From Nitrosomonas sp. (GTDB lineage Bacteria; Pseudomonadota; Gammaproteobacteria; Burkholderiales; Nitrosomonadaceae), in assembly GCA_028577615.1 (NCBI GenBank), contig JAJSDU010000006.1:27291-91290 (forward strand): DNA of 64,000 bases, in the 5' to 3' direction. The notes under the pieces were generated by a model. That model was not told where the DNA came from, ran no database searches, and saw only the letters and a program-made list of their open reading frames with translations. The translations under genes and the position numbers were made by a program. How positions within the stretch are numbered: position 1 is the stretch's first letter; the number at the start of each line of letters is the position of its first letter. Below are positions 1-9,572 of this stretch, piece by piece.

Positions 1-550
1 CGCCCCGCCACGGTATTTGCCGGTACATGGCCAGCAGCAGACGGGTAAACACATTGGAACGGGCTGCACCGCCACGTTTCAGGATAGCTTCGCGCGCACG
101 CGCCATGTGCGGCTCATCCGGCAAGTCTCCCGCCAGTTTCAATGCATAATAGGACTTGATCGTGCAGCTGATGTCGAAATCACCACCATAGTACAAAGGC
201 CAGCCATCATGTGACTGGTCCTGTTTCGACCGGATAAAACGGGCTATCTTCTTTTCGAGCAAGACATCCACTTCATCCATAAAATGCATCATCAAAATAT
301 ATTCCGCCGGGATAGTGCAATCCGCCTCCAGCGGGAAGCACCAGTGACCATCAGGATTCTGCGATGCCAATAATGCCGAACGCGCTTTATTGAACTGTTC
401 TTCCAGCGCCGGCAGAATTGCTTCATCTTTTCCGGTTAAACCGTCATCTTCCTTGACTCTCAAGCTTTCATGCATTCCGTTCATAAAATCATCGTTAGGG
501 TTAATCTCATTCTCAGCAATTCGTATGTTTTTATTGCCTGTACGCTTCAT
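1..550 (-). CDS. shc: squalene-hopene cyclase, N-terminal part (cut by window edge)
   Basis: Cyclises squalene to hopene/hopanol, the first committed step of hopanoid synthesis, on the membrane. Only the first ~183 codons are in the window; the C-terminus with the catalytic DxDD motif lies outside. The visible part reads as the family N-terminus, with QW-type repeats (QNPDGHW; QDQSHDGW) and the stretch EADCTIPAEYILMMHFMDE. The ATG at 548-550 is the first start after an in-frame TAG. It follows mlaA and hpnA on the same strand, which supports a hopanoid role. The first ~50 residues before the QW repeat are polar and not family-typical. Confidence 0.9.
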   Translation of the reverse strand, partial: MKRTGNKNIRIAENEINPNDDFMNGMHESLRVKEDDGLTGKDEAILPALEEQFNKARSALLASQNPDGHWCFPLEADCTIPAEYILMMHFMDEVDVLLEKKIARFIRSKQDQSHDGWPLYYGGDFDISCTIKSYYALKLAGDLPDEPHMARAREAILKRGGAARSNVFTRLLLAMYRQIPWRG

Positions 551-578
551 TCCGGAAATTTTCCATTCTCTCGATTGC

Positions 579-1472
579 TTATTCTAATTGATCATTGCCC
601 GAAGGTTCCGCGCCGGGAACCTTATTTTCAGGCTTCACATCAAAAGGATTGTCCTGGAATAACTCATCATCGTAAAGTCTGAGCGGTGGATTGCCATCGT
701 GGATTAAAAATTCGCGCTGTTGCAGCGATGCTTCCCGCACGAACAAATAGGGATCCAGTGCCGCCTGGTCGCGAATGCGCATCGGTCCGGCCAGGCGCGC
801 ACGTTTGTCGATTGCCCCCAGTACTGTCAGCGGTACAAAAACAGGCGCTCCAACAACATAACCGGCATAAAAAAGCATGTTGGTGACAACGGTTACAGGC
901 ACGCCGATCACATCCCGCTTGCTGCTCGGCCCTAAAATCGGGATAAACAGATAAGAACCGGAGTCGAATCCCCAGACTGCAAGCGTCTGACCAAAATCCT
1001 CATCATGCTTTTCCAGCCCCATATGCGTGGCCATATCAAACAAACCCAGCATGCCGACAGTGGAATTCACCGCGAAACGCAATCCGTCGAAAAATCCCTG
1101 CTTTATCTTGCCCTGCAAAAAGGCGTTAAGCACGACATTAGGATAGGACAGATTGTCATAAAAATTTCCAATAGACCGCTGCGCTGCATCAGGCACATAG
1201 TCAGCATAAACATCAGCTACCGGTTCAAAGAGCATGCGATCAACTTTATCCGTAAAATCATAGGATATGCGATTGATATCTTCATGCGGATCAATCGGGT
1301 CGACATCGGCAGCATCTTTTTTCGACATCGATGAACATCCCAGGAGAAACGCGCAGCACATCGATAAAAAAATAAGTCTGATCAAGCGATTTAATGTCCT
1401 GGGATATAAGTTCTTGATAAAAAAGAACTGTGCATTCATTGCGCAATACAACCGGAAGCTCTGTATAAACAT
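579..1472 (-). CDS. mlaA: MlaA (VacJ) family outer-membrane lipoprotein
   Basis: Outer-membrane component of the Mla system, which removes misplaced phospholipids from the outer leaflet (family knowledge). The 297-residue reading has a lipoprotein signal ending in LLGC, with Cys at about residue 46, followed by the MlaA core with typical motifs (DPHEDINR, NLSYPNVVLNAFLQGK, YLFIPILGPSS). The ATG at 1470-1472 and the one at 1437-1439 are both possible; neither has a clear ribosome binding site, and the second gives a more usual signal length. It lies between hpnA (49 bp upstream) and shc (28 bp downstream), so it is probably cotranscribed with hopanoid genes. No mlaBCDEF is nearby. Confidence 0.9.
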   Translation of the reverse strand: MFIQSFRLYCAMNAQFFFIKNLYPRTLNRLIRLIFLSMCCAFLLGCSSMSKKDAADVDPIDPHEDINRISYDFTDKVDRMLFEPVADVYADYVPDAAQRSIGNFYDNLSYPNVVLNAFLQGKIKQGFFDGLRFAVNSTVGMLGLFDMATHMGLEKHDEDFGQTLAVWGFDSGSYLFIPILGPSSKRDVIGVPVTVVTNMLFYAGYVVGAPVFVPLTVLGAIDKRARLAGPMRIRDQAALDPYLFVREASLQQREFLIHDGNPPLRLYDDELFQDNPFDVKPENKVPGAEPSGNDQLE

Positions 1473-1521
1473 GCTATTGTAATACGAGATACGTGCATCA
1501 TGTTATAAAATATCCCTGCAA

Positions 1522-2538
1522 CTAGATCCGCTGCCGCAACGGTAAACGGCGTTCGATCAATCCTTGCTCGAGCAACCATTCAATTTCATCCGACAGCGCC
1601 TGATAGATGGAATTCTGCGGCAATCCCAGTTCCTTGATTGCTTTATCGCTGTCAAAATACATGGGATAGCGCGCCAGCCTGACACCGGTCAAAGGAGCCC
1701 GTGGCTGACGATGCGTTATATAATCAGCCACAAATTCACTCACAGTACCCGCAGCTAAAGCAACCCAGAAAGGAATACGTCTTTTCGGCATCGCCAGTCC
1801 CGTGATTTTCTCGATCAAACTCAGAAATCTGCTCAGTGTTATGTTTTCATTACCCAGTATGTACCGCTCCCCATACCGGCCATGCTCGGCAGCAAGTATG
1901 TGTCCGGCAGCGACATCACGCACATCGATCATATTGAAACCACACTCAAGATAAGCCGGACTGGAACGGTTGATAAAATCCAGTATCATGCGCGTCGGCG
2001 GCGTGATCCTGCGGTCGCCGGGACCGATCGGTAGCGTCGGCGCGACGATCACAACCGGCAGTCCATCAGCCGCGGCTTCAAACGCCGCCTGCTCGGCAAG
2101 GAATTTTGAGCGGCAGTATAGTCCGGGCATTTCCTGAATCAACCGTTTCGCGGCTGAATCAACCATGGTTTCATGGCGTCGCTTACCAGTCAGAATGGAT
2201 TCGGTGGAAGTATAAACAATAACCTCAAGATCATGCTTTGCCGCTTCCTGCAGAACCGTGCAGGTGCCTTCATAATTGACGCGCCTGAAATCAGTTTTAT
2301 CGCGCGCCCATAAATTCGGGTTGGCTGCAAGATGATAAAGCCTGTCCACATCTTTTAATGCCTTGCTCACTGTATAGGCATCGCATATCGATCCACGCAC
2401 CACTTCGACATCAATAGGCAACGGAACATCGGACAATTCCAGTACTCTGACGGTTTCACCGCGCTCCAGCAATTGCTGAACAAGATGCAAACCAATAAAA
2501 CCGCCTCCGCCCGTAACCAGTACACGGCGATCACTCAC
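1522..2538 (-). CDS. hpnA: hopanoid-associated sugar epimerase HpnA
   Basis: Extended short-chain dehydrogenase/reductase, 338 residues, related to dihydroflavonol reductases and named HpnA when linked to hopanoid genes. The N-terminal NAD(P) fold has GGGGFIG at residues 10-16, and the catalytic YxxxK pair is at Y141/K145. It starts with GTG (2536-2538) directly behind a near-perfect Shine-Dalgarno (AAAGGAGGT). Family members are thought to act on the sugar part of extended hopanoids; the exact substrate is unknown. The order hpnA-mlaA-shc on one strand supports the assignment. Confidence 0.88.
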   Translation of the reverse strand: MSDRRVLVTGGGGFIGLHLVQQLLERGETVRVLELSDVPLPIDVEVVRGSICDAYTVSKALKDVDRLYHLAANPNLWARDKTDFRRVNYEGTCTVLQEAAKHDLEVIVYTSTESILTGKRRHETMVDSAAKRLIQEMPGLYCRSKFLAEQAAFEAAADGLPVVIVAPTLPIGPGDRRITPPTRMILDFINRSSPAYLECGFNMIDVRDVAAGHILAAEHGRYGERYILGNENITLSRFLSLIEKITGLAMPKRRIPFWVALAAGTVSEFVADYITHRQPRAPLTGVRLARYPMYFDSDKAIKELGLPQNSIYQALSDEIEWLLEQGLIERRLPLRQRI

Positions 2539-2670
2539 GCCGACCTCCTTTGTTTATGTCGGTAAAAAACAGAATTCGTCTGTTGATATGTGGATATAAG
2601 AAAAGCCGATCCGTTGCAGCTTCAGTGACGGTAAAAATGAAAATGACAAAATATGTGATTGATCAATGAC

Positions 2671-3306
2671 TCAGACAGGATATTCGCTTTTAACATTTGC
2701 CGCGGCACGCGCACCCTGGACAATTTCAACCAATTTCAAGGCCTGCAATTCCATTTCAATCGTCAGCGCATCAACTTTGGCCCTGAAGTGACGGTAGAAT
2801 ATCATGCTCGGAATAGCAACCAGTATGCCAAATGCGGCATTGTAGAGCGCAACGGAAATACCGTAAGCCAGTTGCGCCGGATTGCTGCCCGTTGGCGAAT
2901 TCGAGCCGAAAATCTCGATCATCCCGACCAATGTGCCAAACAAACCCATCAACGGACTCAGTGCCGCAATCGTTCCGAGCGTCGTCAGGTTGCGGTCCAG
3001 GTCATGCGTAACCACGCGCCCAGCTTCCTCGATCGATTCCTTCATAATTTCACGCGTACTGGTTTCGTTTTGCAGTCCGGCGGCAAAAATACGACCCAAG
3101 GGGGAATGCTGCTGAAGCTTTTTGATCATTTCCTGCGTCACGCCGCTTCGCTTGTATTCATTCAGTACTCTGGACAACAGATCCCTGGGCACAACGACAC
3201 CTCTTCGCAACGACCACATGCGCTCACCAATGATGCCTACCGCAATAATGGAAGCGAAAATAATCGGCCACACCGGCCAGCCCGCAGCTTCAATCAAGGA
3301 CAACAC
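2671..3306 (-). CDS. exbB: ExbB/TolQ/MotA-family proton channel protein
   Basis: Inner-membrane subunit of a proton-driven energy transducer (ExbB/TolQ type), 211 residues. There is an N-terminal membrane segment (WPIIFASIIAVGIIGERMW), a cytoplasmic middle part, and two further segments including the family stretch LSPLMGLFGTLVGMIEIF. GTG start (3304-3306) behind GGGAGG. The usual partner ExbD/TolR is not next to it: only 132 bp separate its end from hpnA. Whether it works with a distant exbD cannot be seen here. Confidence 0.85.
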   Translation of the reverse strand: MLSLIEAAGWPVWPIIFASIIAVGIIGERMWSLRRGVVVPRDLLSRVLNEYKRSGVTQEMIKKLQQHSPLGRIFAAGLQNETSTREIMKESIEEAGRVVTHDLDRNLTTLGTIAALSPLMGLFGTLVGMIEIFGSNSPTGSNPAQLAYGISVALYNAAFGILVAIPSMIFYRHFRAKVDALTIEMELQALKLVEIVQGARAAANVKSEYPV

Positions 3307-3653
3307 GCCATTTCCTCCCGGTTAATTAATTTAGCAAGTATAGAGCAGTTTAAGCAAATTCTCTGGCACGCGAAGCGATCGAACTGATTTGCTTTCAACC
3401 AGGATCCGGACGCAAATACCGCACATCAGTTTATCAACTATTTTAAAAACACAAATCCTGGTCACCACCGAAAAATCTCGAAAATTCCACCCCATCTGCC
3501 GACCAGACACGAATTATATTCATTTATACACTAATAAACAACATGTTATAATTATCTACTACAGAAAAACAAACACAGTCAATGGTAACCGCTCTCACAA
3601 AAACAGATTATGATGAAATTTTTACCAGAACGTATACGCATTTCCATATCAAT
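3307..3653. other. divergent intergenic region exbB / xseA
   Basis: About 350 bases between the divergent exbB and xseA. AT-rich in the right half. It holds one good promoter candidate for xseA (listed separately). An open frame extending xseA upstream to 3582 exists, but its residues do not look like XseA. Nothing else recognised. Confidence 0.5.
3544..3552 (+). promoter_or_regulatory. extended -10 promoter candidate for xseA
   Basis: TGTTATAAT at 3544-3552 matches an extended -10 (TGnTATAAT). The matching -35 (TTATAC, 3524-3529, 17 bp spacing) is weak, as is common with extended -10 promoters. It lies about 100 bp before the chosen xseA start. Confidence 0.5.
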
Positions 3654-5009
3654 ATGACATCTCTCATCACGCTCGAAATTCCACATTCTATTATAACGGT
3701 CAGCGAATTGAACCGTAATGTCAAAACCGTCCTGGAGAGCAACATTCCCTTGCTTTGGGTCAAAGGAGAGATTTCCAATATCAAACGCTACCCTTCGGGG
3801 CATTGGTATTTTTCACTGAAAGACGCAAGCGCACAAGTGCGCTGCGTCATGTTTCGCCACAAAAACCAGTTCATCGATTGGAACCCGAAAGATGGCGCAC
3901 AGATTGAAGCATTAGCGCTGGTAACGCTCTACGAGGCGCGCGGCGATTATCAATTGAATATCGAAACCCTTCGCCAGGCCGGCCTGGGCGCACTGTTCGA
4001 AGCCTTTGAACAGCTCAAGAACAAGCTGCAAAAAGCCGGATTGTTTGATCCGACGCGAAAGCGAAACCTTCCCGCTTTCCCAAAACAAATCGGCATTATT
4101 ACGTCTCCCGCCACAGCCGCACTGCACGATGTACTTACCACGCTGAAACGCCGCATGCCGATACTGCCGGTCATTATCTATCCAACGCCCGTGCAGGGCA
4201 AAGATGCGGCACTAAACATAGCGACGGCAATCACGACAGCATCAGATCGGCAGGATTGCGACATTTTGATTCTTTGCCGCGGGGGCGGCAGTATTGAGGA
4301 CTTATGGGCATTCAATGAGGAAATTGTCGCACAGGCTATCGCCGCATGCGCGATTCCGATTATCTGCGGCATTGGTCATGAAACCGACTTTACCATCGCC
4401 GATTTCGTAGCCGACAAACGCGCACCCACCCCGACCGGCGCAGCGGAGTTAGTCAGCACTTCCATGGAAGAATTATTGCAGCAATTGAAGCGATTGCAGA
4501 AAAATCTACAGCGCGCCGCACTACGACGCATCGAGAACCACATGCAACAAATAGATCTGCTTGCACACCGGCTCACTCATCCGGGCGAACGAATCAGCCA
4601 TCAGCTTGCGCATCTGCGCCATTTGCGAGAACGCATCGCCAATAACCGGAATTATCACATCGCGCAAAAACAATGGAAAATCAATGAACTGGAACAGCGC
4701 CTGCTGCGCACTCTGCAAAACCACACCGATCTGTCGCGCTCAACCGGACTGATTGACCGGCTATCGACGCGCCTTCAACAGGGGCTGACACGTTATTACG
4801 AAACATTATCGGCTCAATTGCAGCACTATCAGGCCAGATTGGCAAACCTTAATCCACAAGCAGTGCTGGAACGCGGTTACAGCATTACTTATTCCACGCA
4901 CGGAGAGATTATCCGCAGTACGAATCAACTCCGTAAGAATGATAAAATTCAGGTAAAATTCGCGCAGGGGCAGATCGACGCGCAGATTCAAAACATCAAC
5001 AAAAACTAA
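3654..5009 (+). CDS. xseA: exodeoxyribonuclease VII large subunit
   Basis: Large subunit of exonuclease VII, which degrades single-stranded DNA to oligonucleotides in the cytoplasm; it works with several XseB subunits. With the ATG at 3654 the product is 451 residues, close to the E. coli length. The N-terminal OB-fold (ITVSELNRNVKTVLE, LWVKGEISN) and the nuclease core (GIITSPATAALHDVL, CRGGGSIEDLWAFN, GIGHETDFTIADFVAD) are clear. A frame opening at 3582 would add 24 untypical residues. xseB is not in the window. Confidence 0.93.
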   Translation: MTSLITLEIPHSIITVSELNRNVKTVLESNIPLLWVKGEISNIKRYPSGHWYFSLKDASAQVRCVMFRHKNQFIDWNPKDGAQIEALALVTLYEARGDYQLNIETLRQAGLGALFEAFEQLKNKLQKAGLFDPTRKRNLPAFPKQIGIITSPATAALHDVLTTLKRRMPILPVIIYPTPVQGKDAALNIATAITTASDRQDCDILILCRGGGSIEDLWAFNEEIVAQAIAACAIPIICGIGHETDFTIADFVADKRAPTPTGAAELVSTSMEELLQQLKRLQKNLQRAALRRIENHMQQIDLLAHRLTHPGERISHQLAHLRHLRERIANNRNYHIAQKQWKINELEQRLLRTLQNHTDLSRSTGLIDRLSTRLQQGLTRYYETLSAQLQHYQARLANLNPQAVLERGYSITYSTHGEIIRSTNQLRKNDKIQVKFAQGQIDAQIQNINKN

Positions 5010-5083
5010 AAATTACCGACGATCCGAGACTCAATGTACATGAATTTCAACAATTTCCAAAATCCAAAAAAGGAAAATCAGCA

Positions 5084-5470
5084 ATGCCTAAATTTTTTCT
5101 TATGCTGGGCGCCATCAATACTTTCATTTGTATCGCACTGGGCGCATTTGGCGCACATGGCCTGAAACATATTCTCTCCGAAGAAATGCAGGTGATTTAT
5201 CATGCCGGCGTGCAGTATCATTTCTACCATGCCTTTGGTCTACTTTTTGTCGGTCTGTTACTGTTGCATTACACGAAATCACGCCTGATCGAGTTGTCCG
5301 GCTGGCTCATGTTGCTCGGCATCATTCTTTTCAGCGTCAGCTTGTATGTCATCAGTCTGACAGAAATGCGCGGCCTCGGCATGATTACACCTTTTGGCGG
5401 CATAGCTTATCTGGCCGCGTGGGCTGTATTGAGCATTGCCATATGGAAAGCAATCAAAACACAAGATTAG
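5084..5470 (+). CDS. DUF423 family small membrane protein
   Basis: Integral inner-membrane protein of 128 residues with about four hydrophobic segments and the DUF423 (YgdD-like) signature near the N-terminus (GAFGAHGLK). The function of the family is not established. The ATG at 5084 has AAGGAAAA upstream. It runs directly into the next gene: its stop at 5468-5470 is followed at once by the GTG of the methyltransferase, so the two are probably translationally coupled. Confidence 0.85.
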   Translation: MPKFFLMLGAINTFICIALGAFGAHGLKHILSEEMQVIYHAGVQYHFYHAFGLLFVGLLLLHYTKSRLIELSGWLMLLGIILFSVSLYVISLTEMRGLGMITPFGGIAYLAAWAVLSIAIWKAIKTQD

Positions 5471-6658
5471 GTGCGCTTGGAACCTGATGCCTTGCAGTTT
5501 TTTGCACCCTGCCCGCGGGGGCTTGAGACCGTTCTGGCTGATGAATTGATCGCGATGCACGCCACCGCGGTGCAGACAACCAGCGGCGGCGTGCATTTTC
5601 AGGGCAACTGGTTAACCTGCTATCATGTCAATCTTCGCAGCCGTATCGCCAGCCGTGTCTTATGGCAAGTCGCAAAAAAACCGTACCGCAACGAACAGGA
5701 CATTTACGACACAACGGCTGCATTGCCCTGGCCCGAGTGGTTCCCCCCCGAACTGACCATTCGCGTCAATCTTGCCGCAGTCCAGTGTCCCTTGCGCAGT
5801 CTTGAATACATTACCTTAAAAATCAAGGACGCCGTTTGCGATAAATTTCGAAAAGTTTCCGGCAAGCGCCCAAGTGTTAATACTGTAGCACCCGATATAC
5901 GTATACATGGTTTTCTGGATGCACGACAGTTTACGCTTTATCTGGATACCTCCGGTGAAGCGCTATTCAAGCGGGGCTATCGGAAAAACAGCGGCAATGC
6001 ACCCTTGCGCGAAAATCTGGCGGCGGGAATACTGCATCTTTCCGGCTGGCAACCGGGAATCCCTTTTCTCGATCCCATGTGCGGCAGCGGTACTTTCCTG
6101 ATCGAAGCGGCTGAAATGACATTTAACATCGCGCCCGGCCTGCGGCGTCATTTTGCGTTTGAACAATTCAAACGATTCGACCAGATACAATGGCAAAAAT
6201 TGAAGGATCAGGCATCCTCGGCACAGCTCCCGGTAACACAAATCCCTGTCTACGGCAGCGATCTATATGGCTATGCGCTTGCAGACACACGTATCAATCT
6301 CGAAGCAGCAGGCCTGTTCGATGCGGTACATCTCAAACAGGCTAATGTTTTAGAAACCTCCTCTCCGCAATCACAGGGCATACTGGTCACTAATCCTCCC
6401 TACGGCGTACGCATCGGGGAAACCGGATTACTGGCCGAATTCTATCCAAAACTGGGCAATGTGCTGAAAAACAAATTCATTGGTTGGAACGCCTATATTT
6501 TTACGGCCGATCCATCGTTAGCGAAAACCATACGTCTGCAAGCTTCCCGGCGCATCCCTTTATTCAATGGTGCACTGGAATGCCGTCTGCTGGAGTATAA
6601 AATTATTGCGGGCAGTATGCGGACAAAAAACAAATCCGGCAATGAAAGTCTGTACTGA
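5471..6658 (+). CDS. THUMP-domain RNA methyltransferase, RlmL-like
   Basis: SAM-dependent class I methyltransferase of 395 residues with an N-terminal ferredoxin-like/THUMP region (residues ~1-165), a SAM-binding motif DPMCGSGTFL at 201-210 and the catalytic NPPYG motif near residue 308. This matches the N-terminal half of E. coli RlmL, which makes N2-methylguanosine at 23S rRNA position 2445; single-domain versions are common in other bacteria. GTG start immediately after the DUF423 stop. The exact target base is inferred from the family. Confidence 0.88.
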   Translation: MRLEPDALQFFAPCPRGLETVLADELIAMHATAVQTTSGGVHFQGNWLTCYHVNLRSRIASRVLWQVAKKPYRNEQDIYDTTAALPWPEWFPPELTIRVNLAAVQCPLRSLEYITLKIKDAVCDKFRKVSGKRPSVNTVAPDIRIHGFLDARQFTLYLDTSGEALFKRGYRKNSGNAPLRENLAAGILHLSGWQPGIPFLDPMCGSGTFLIEAAEMTFNIAPGLRRHFAFEQFKRFDQIQWQKLKDQASSAQLPVTQIPVYGSDLYGYALADTRINLEAAGLFDAVHLKQANVLETSSPQSQGILVTNPPYGVRIGETGLLAEFYPKLGNVLKNKFIGWNAYIFTADPSLAKTIRLQASRRIPLFNGALECRLLEYKIIAGSMRTKNKSGNESLY

Positions 6659-6730
6659 CAGGAACAGTAGATTCTATTGAATTCAATGTATATTGAAAAC
6701 CGAGAATAAAATGGAAATCAGCGATAGTAT

Positions 6731-6759
6731 TTGACATTTAAGGTGGTCTGAAATAGAAT
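6731..6759 (+). promoter_or_regulatory. sigma70 promoter for rplM-rpsI
   Basis: Perfect -35 TTGACA at 6731-6736, a 17 bp spacer, and -10 TAGAAT at 6754-6759. It predicts a transcript starting about 30 nt before the rplM GTG. It is the best promoter match I found in the window, as expected for a ribosomal protein operon. Confidence 0.8.
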
Positions 6760-6796
6760 CACCGGCTCTTTTTGAATATGTATGATAGGTTATTTT

Positions 6797-7231
6797 GTGA
6801 AAACATTTTCAGCCAAGCCACATGAAGTCAGCCACGACTGGTTTGTCATTGACGCGACTGACAAAGTATTGGGCAGACTTGCTTCAGCAATTGCGCATCG
6901 CCTGCGCGGCAAACATAAAGCCATATATACGCCACATGTTGATACCGGCGACTATATCATTGTCATCAATGTCGACAAACTCCGCGTGACCGGTAATAAA
7001 GTGGATGACAAAAAATATTACAGACACACAGGCTATCCTGGCGGTATATATGAAACCAGCTTTGGAAAAATGCATGCGCGATTTCCCGCCAGACCACTGA
7101 TGAAAGCGGTTAAAGGCATGCTGCCAAAAGGCCCTCTGGGATACGCAATGATAAAGAAACTCAAGCTATATGCCGGGGATGCGCATCCACATGCAGCACA
7201 ACAACCACAACCCTTGGAAATCAGAGCTTAG
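6797..7231 (+). CDS. rplM: 50S ribosomal protein L13
   Basis: Ribosomal large-subunit protein L13, 144 residues. I choose the GTG at 6797, giving the family N-terminus [11 protein letters not shown], over the ATG at 6782, which adds five foreign residues. An AGG lies 7 nt upstream of this GTG. The motifs are typical: [25 protein letters not shown]-like ([10 protein letters not shown]) and MLPKGPLG. It precedes rpsI by 5 bp, the standard rplM-rpsI operon. The ~123-bp upstream region carries the consensus promoter. Confidence 0.96.
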   Translation: MKTFSAKPHEVSHDWFVIDATDKVLGRLASAIAHRLRGKHKAIYTPHVDTGDYIIVINVDKLRVTGNKVDDKKYYRHTGYPGGIYETSFGKMHARFPARPLMKAVKGMLPKGPLGYAMIKKLKLYAGDAHPHAAQQPQPLEIRA

Positions 7232-7236
7232 AATAT

Positions 7237-7629
7237 ATGGCCACTCAGCATAATTACGGCACAGGACGACGCAAAAGCGCAGTAGCGCGTGTCTTTATTA
7301 AACCTGGAACAGGTTCGATTATTGTCAACAGCAAACCTGTTGATGAGTTTTTTTCCCGCGAAACAGGACGCATGATCGTACGCCAGCCACTTGAATTGAC
7401 CGATCATCTGACGACTTTTGATATTATAGTAAATATTCACGGCGGTGGTGAGTCAGGACAGGCTGGCGCAGTGCGTCACGGCATTACACGTGCATTGATT
7501 GACTATGACGCAGCGCTCAAGCCAGTCTTAAGCAAAGCTGGATTCGTGACGCGGGATGCGCGTGAAGTTGAAAGAAAGAAAGTTGGATTGCGCAAAGCCA
7601 GACGGCGCAAGCAATTCTCCAAACGCTAG
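7237..7629 (+). CDS. rpsI: 30S ribosomal protein S9
   Basis: Small-subunit ribosomal protein S9, 130 residues, whose basic C-terminal tail reaches toward the P-site tRNA in the ribosome. Sequence landmarks are [14 protein letters not shown] at the N-terminus and a C-terminus ending in [11 protein letters not shown], the conserved SKR end. It is the second gene of the rplM operon and is followed by a strong intrinsic terminator. Confidence 0.97.
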   Translation: MATQHNYGTGRRKSAVARVFIKPGTGSIIVNSKPVDEFFSRETGRMIVRQPLELTDHLTTFDIIVNIHGGGESGQAGAVRHGITRALIDYDAALKPVLSKAGFVTRDAREVERKKVGLRKARRRKQFSKR

Positions 7630-7655
7630 CCTTCTACGCAATGCAAGCATCCAGA

Positions 7656-7686
7656 AAGCCGCTTTAAACGAGCGGCTTTTTTATTT
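7656..7686 (+). terminator. intrinsic terminator of rplM-rpsI
   Basis: Perfect 8 bp stem AAGCCGCT/AGCGGCTT (7656-7663 with 7671-7678), a 7-base loop, then a T-rich run, 27 bp after the rpsI stop. Confidence 0.92.
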
Positions 7687-7743
7687 TCTTTTTGACAATT
7701 TTTAATAACCATCAGACATTAAAATTTTTAACGGGAATCCAAC

Positions 7744-8778
7744 ATGATACATGTAGGCATTGTCGGAGGCACGGGGTATACAGGTGTTGAGTTATTGCGG
7801 CTTCTCGCGCAACATCCGGAAGTCAAAATCACAACGATCACATCGCGCAGCGAGGCAGGCATGGCAGTTGCCGATCTGTTTACCAGCCTGAGAGGACATA
7901 TTGATCTCAGATTCAGCGATCCTGCCAATTCGAGGCTTGACGAATGTGATCTGGTATTTTTTGCAACTCCGAACGGAATCGCCATGCAACAGGCTGAAGA
8001 ACTGATACAGGCAGGCGTAAAAATAATCGATTTATCTGCCGATTTCCGCATTAAAGATGTTGCCGTATGGGAGAAATGGTACGGCATGCATCATGCCTGC
8101 CCGGATCTGGTAGCAGAAGCAGTATATGGTTTGCCTGAGATTAATCGCGCCGAGGTAAAGCGTGCACGACTCGTCGCCAACCCAGGCTGTTATCCTACGG
8201 CCGTTCAGCTGGGTTTTCTTCCATTAGTAGAAGCCGAGCTGATAGACATCGATCATCTGACCGCCGATGTAAAGTCCGGCGTATCCGGCGCCGGAAGAAA
8301 AGCGGAAGTACATACTCTGCTTGCGGAGGCTGCTGACAATTTCAAGGCATACGGCGTTCAAGGGCATCGCCACCTCCCTGAAATCAGGCAGGGATTGTCC
8401 AATGTTGCGAAGAAACCGGTCGGCCTTACATTTGTGCCGCATTTAGTACCCATGATCCGTGGCATTCATGCCACACTTTATGCGCGATTAACCCGGAAAA
8501 GAAAAGTTGATCTGCAGGCATTATATGAGACACGTTACGCTGATGAGTCATTTGTCGATGTACTGCCATCAGGCAGTCACCCTGAAACCCGCTCAGTACG
8601 GGGTTCCAATATGTGCCGTATTGCAGTACACAGACCGCAAGGCAGCGATACAATAGTCATCCTGTCAGTTACTGACAATCTGGTCAAAGGTGCAGCCGGA
8701 CAAGCTATCCAGAACATGAATCTCATGTTCAATATGCCAGAAACACTGGGGATCAGCCAGATACCACTATTGCCTTAG
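7744..8778 (+). CDS. argC: N-acetyl-gamma-glutamyl-phosphate reductase
   Basis: Arginine biosynthesis: NADPH-dependent reduction of N-acetylglutamyl phosphate to the semialdehyde, in the cytoplasm. 344 residues. N-terminal GGTGYTG nucleotide-binding motif (residues 8-14), catalytic Cys149 in NPGCYPTA, and the SGVSGAGRK and GHRHLPEI stretches of the family. It sits alone between the rpsI terminator and three genes found next to argC in several betaproteobacteria (DUF6776-like, bactofilin, erpA). Confidence 0.96.
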   Translation: MIHVGIVGGTGYTGVELLRLLAQHPEVKITTITSRSEAGMAVADLFTSLRGHIDLRFSDPANSRLDECDLVFFATPNGIAMQQAEELIQAGVKIIDLSADFRIKDVAVWEKWYGMHHACPDLVAEAVYGLPEINRAEVKRARLVANPGCYPTAVQLGFLPLVEAELIDIDHLTADVKSGVSGAGRKAEVHTLLAEAADNFKAYGVQGHRHLPEIRQGLSNVAKKPVGLTFVPHLVPMIRGIHATLYARLTRKRKVDLQALYETRYADESFVDVLPSGSHPETRSVRGSNMCRIAVHRPQGSDTIVILSVTDNLVKGAAGQAIQNMNLMFNMPETLGISQIPLLP

Positions 8779-8818
8779 TCGCTATCGTTGCTCTTTCTGT
8801 TGCTGGAAATATCGCCAA

Positions 8819-9562
8819 GTGTTCAAATTATTCAATAAAAAATCGGAAATCCATTCTTCTCGCATGGTGGTGCGCCCCTATGTTTCATGGTCACTTCGAT
8901 TAATGGCGACAGTGATCATATCCCTTTTTTTACTGCTACTATCCTGGGGCATGTATGAAGCAGGAAAACGGAACGCAATTGAAAAAAAAGAATCCATATC
9001 TCACATAAAACAAGGAGAATGGTATGATGCTGTAGAATGCTTAAAGAAAAATGGAGAGTCATTGTGTGTGCAACTGGCAGAACTGACCCGGCAGTTTCAG
9101 ATACTGCAAACAACAAATGACGACCTGATCAAACAGACCAAGCAGCTGAGTAAAGAAAACAATCTATTGAAAGGCGAATTGGACTTTTTTGAGCATGTCA
9201 TGGCAGGCAATACAAAGCTGGATAGCGGTATTTCCATTCATCACCTCAGTTTAAAGAAAGATATTAATCCGAATATCTACCGGTATTCGCTTTCATTGGT
9301 TCAGGGCGGACCACGAACGCAAGAATTTAACGGCTATCTGAAGCTCATGGTTAATTTACGACACAATGAGCAACGAAAAAAAGTCATGCTGACCAACAAT
9401 AATGCACAACAAAATTTTTCGGTTTATTTCAAGTTCTATCATAGAATAGAAGAAAATTTTAAAGCGCCACCCGGCATGGAAGTTGAAAGTATTGAAGTAC
9501 AGGTATTTGAGAAAAATGATCGGCAGGCAAGGCTGACAAGAACGGTCGATCTGTCGTTATAA
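8819..9562 (+). CDS. membrane-anchored coiled-coil protein (DUF6776-like)
   Basis: 247-residue protein, function unknown. There is a short basic N-terminus, one membrane segment at about residues 29-47 (LMATVIISLFLLLLSWGMYEA), a periplasmic coiled-coil region (~residues 80-120), then a beta-rich C-terminal domain with the family-like stretch YRYSLSLVQGG. The start is taken as GTG 8819; an ATG 45 bp later (8864) is possible. It is 10 bp upstream of the bactofilin gene, so cotranscription and a shared envelope-shaping role are plausible. The family name is from memory. Confidence 0.75.
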   Translation: MFKLFNKKSEIHSSRMVVRPYVSWSLRLMATVIISLFLLLLSWGMYEAGKRNAIEKKESISHIKQGEWYDAVECLKKNGESLCVQLAELTRQFQILQTTNDDLIKQTKQLSKENNLLKGELDFFEHVMAGNTKLDSGISIHHLSLKKDINPNIYRYSLSLVQGGPRTQEFNGYLKLMVNLRHNEQRKKVMLTNNNAQQNFSVYFKFYHRIEENFKAPPGMEVESIEVQVFEKNDRQARLTRTVDLSL

Positions 9563-9572
9563 AGAGCAAATC

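Noticed and set aside
2659-3387. 242-codon open frame on the plus strand opposite exbB
   Set aside because: Longer than exbB, but composed of residues typical of an antisense shadow (Asn/Arg/His-rich); exbB has clear family motifs and a ribosome binding site.
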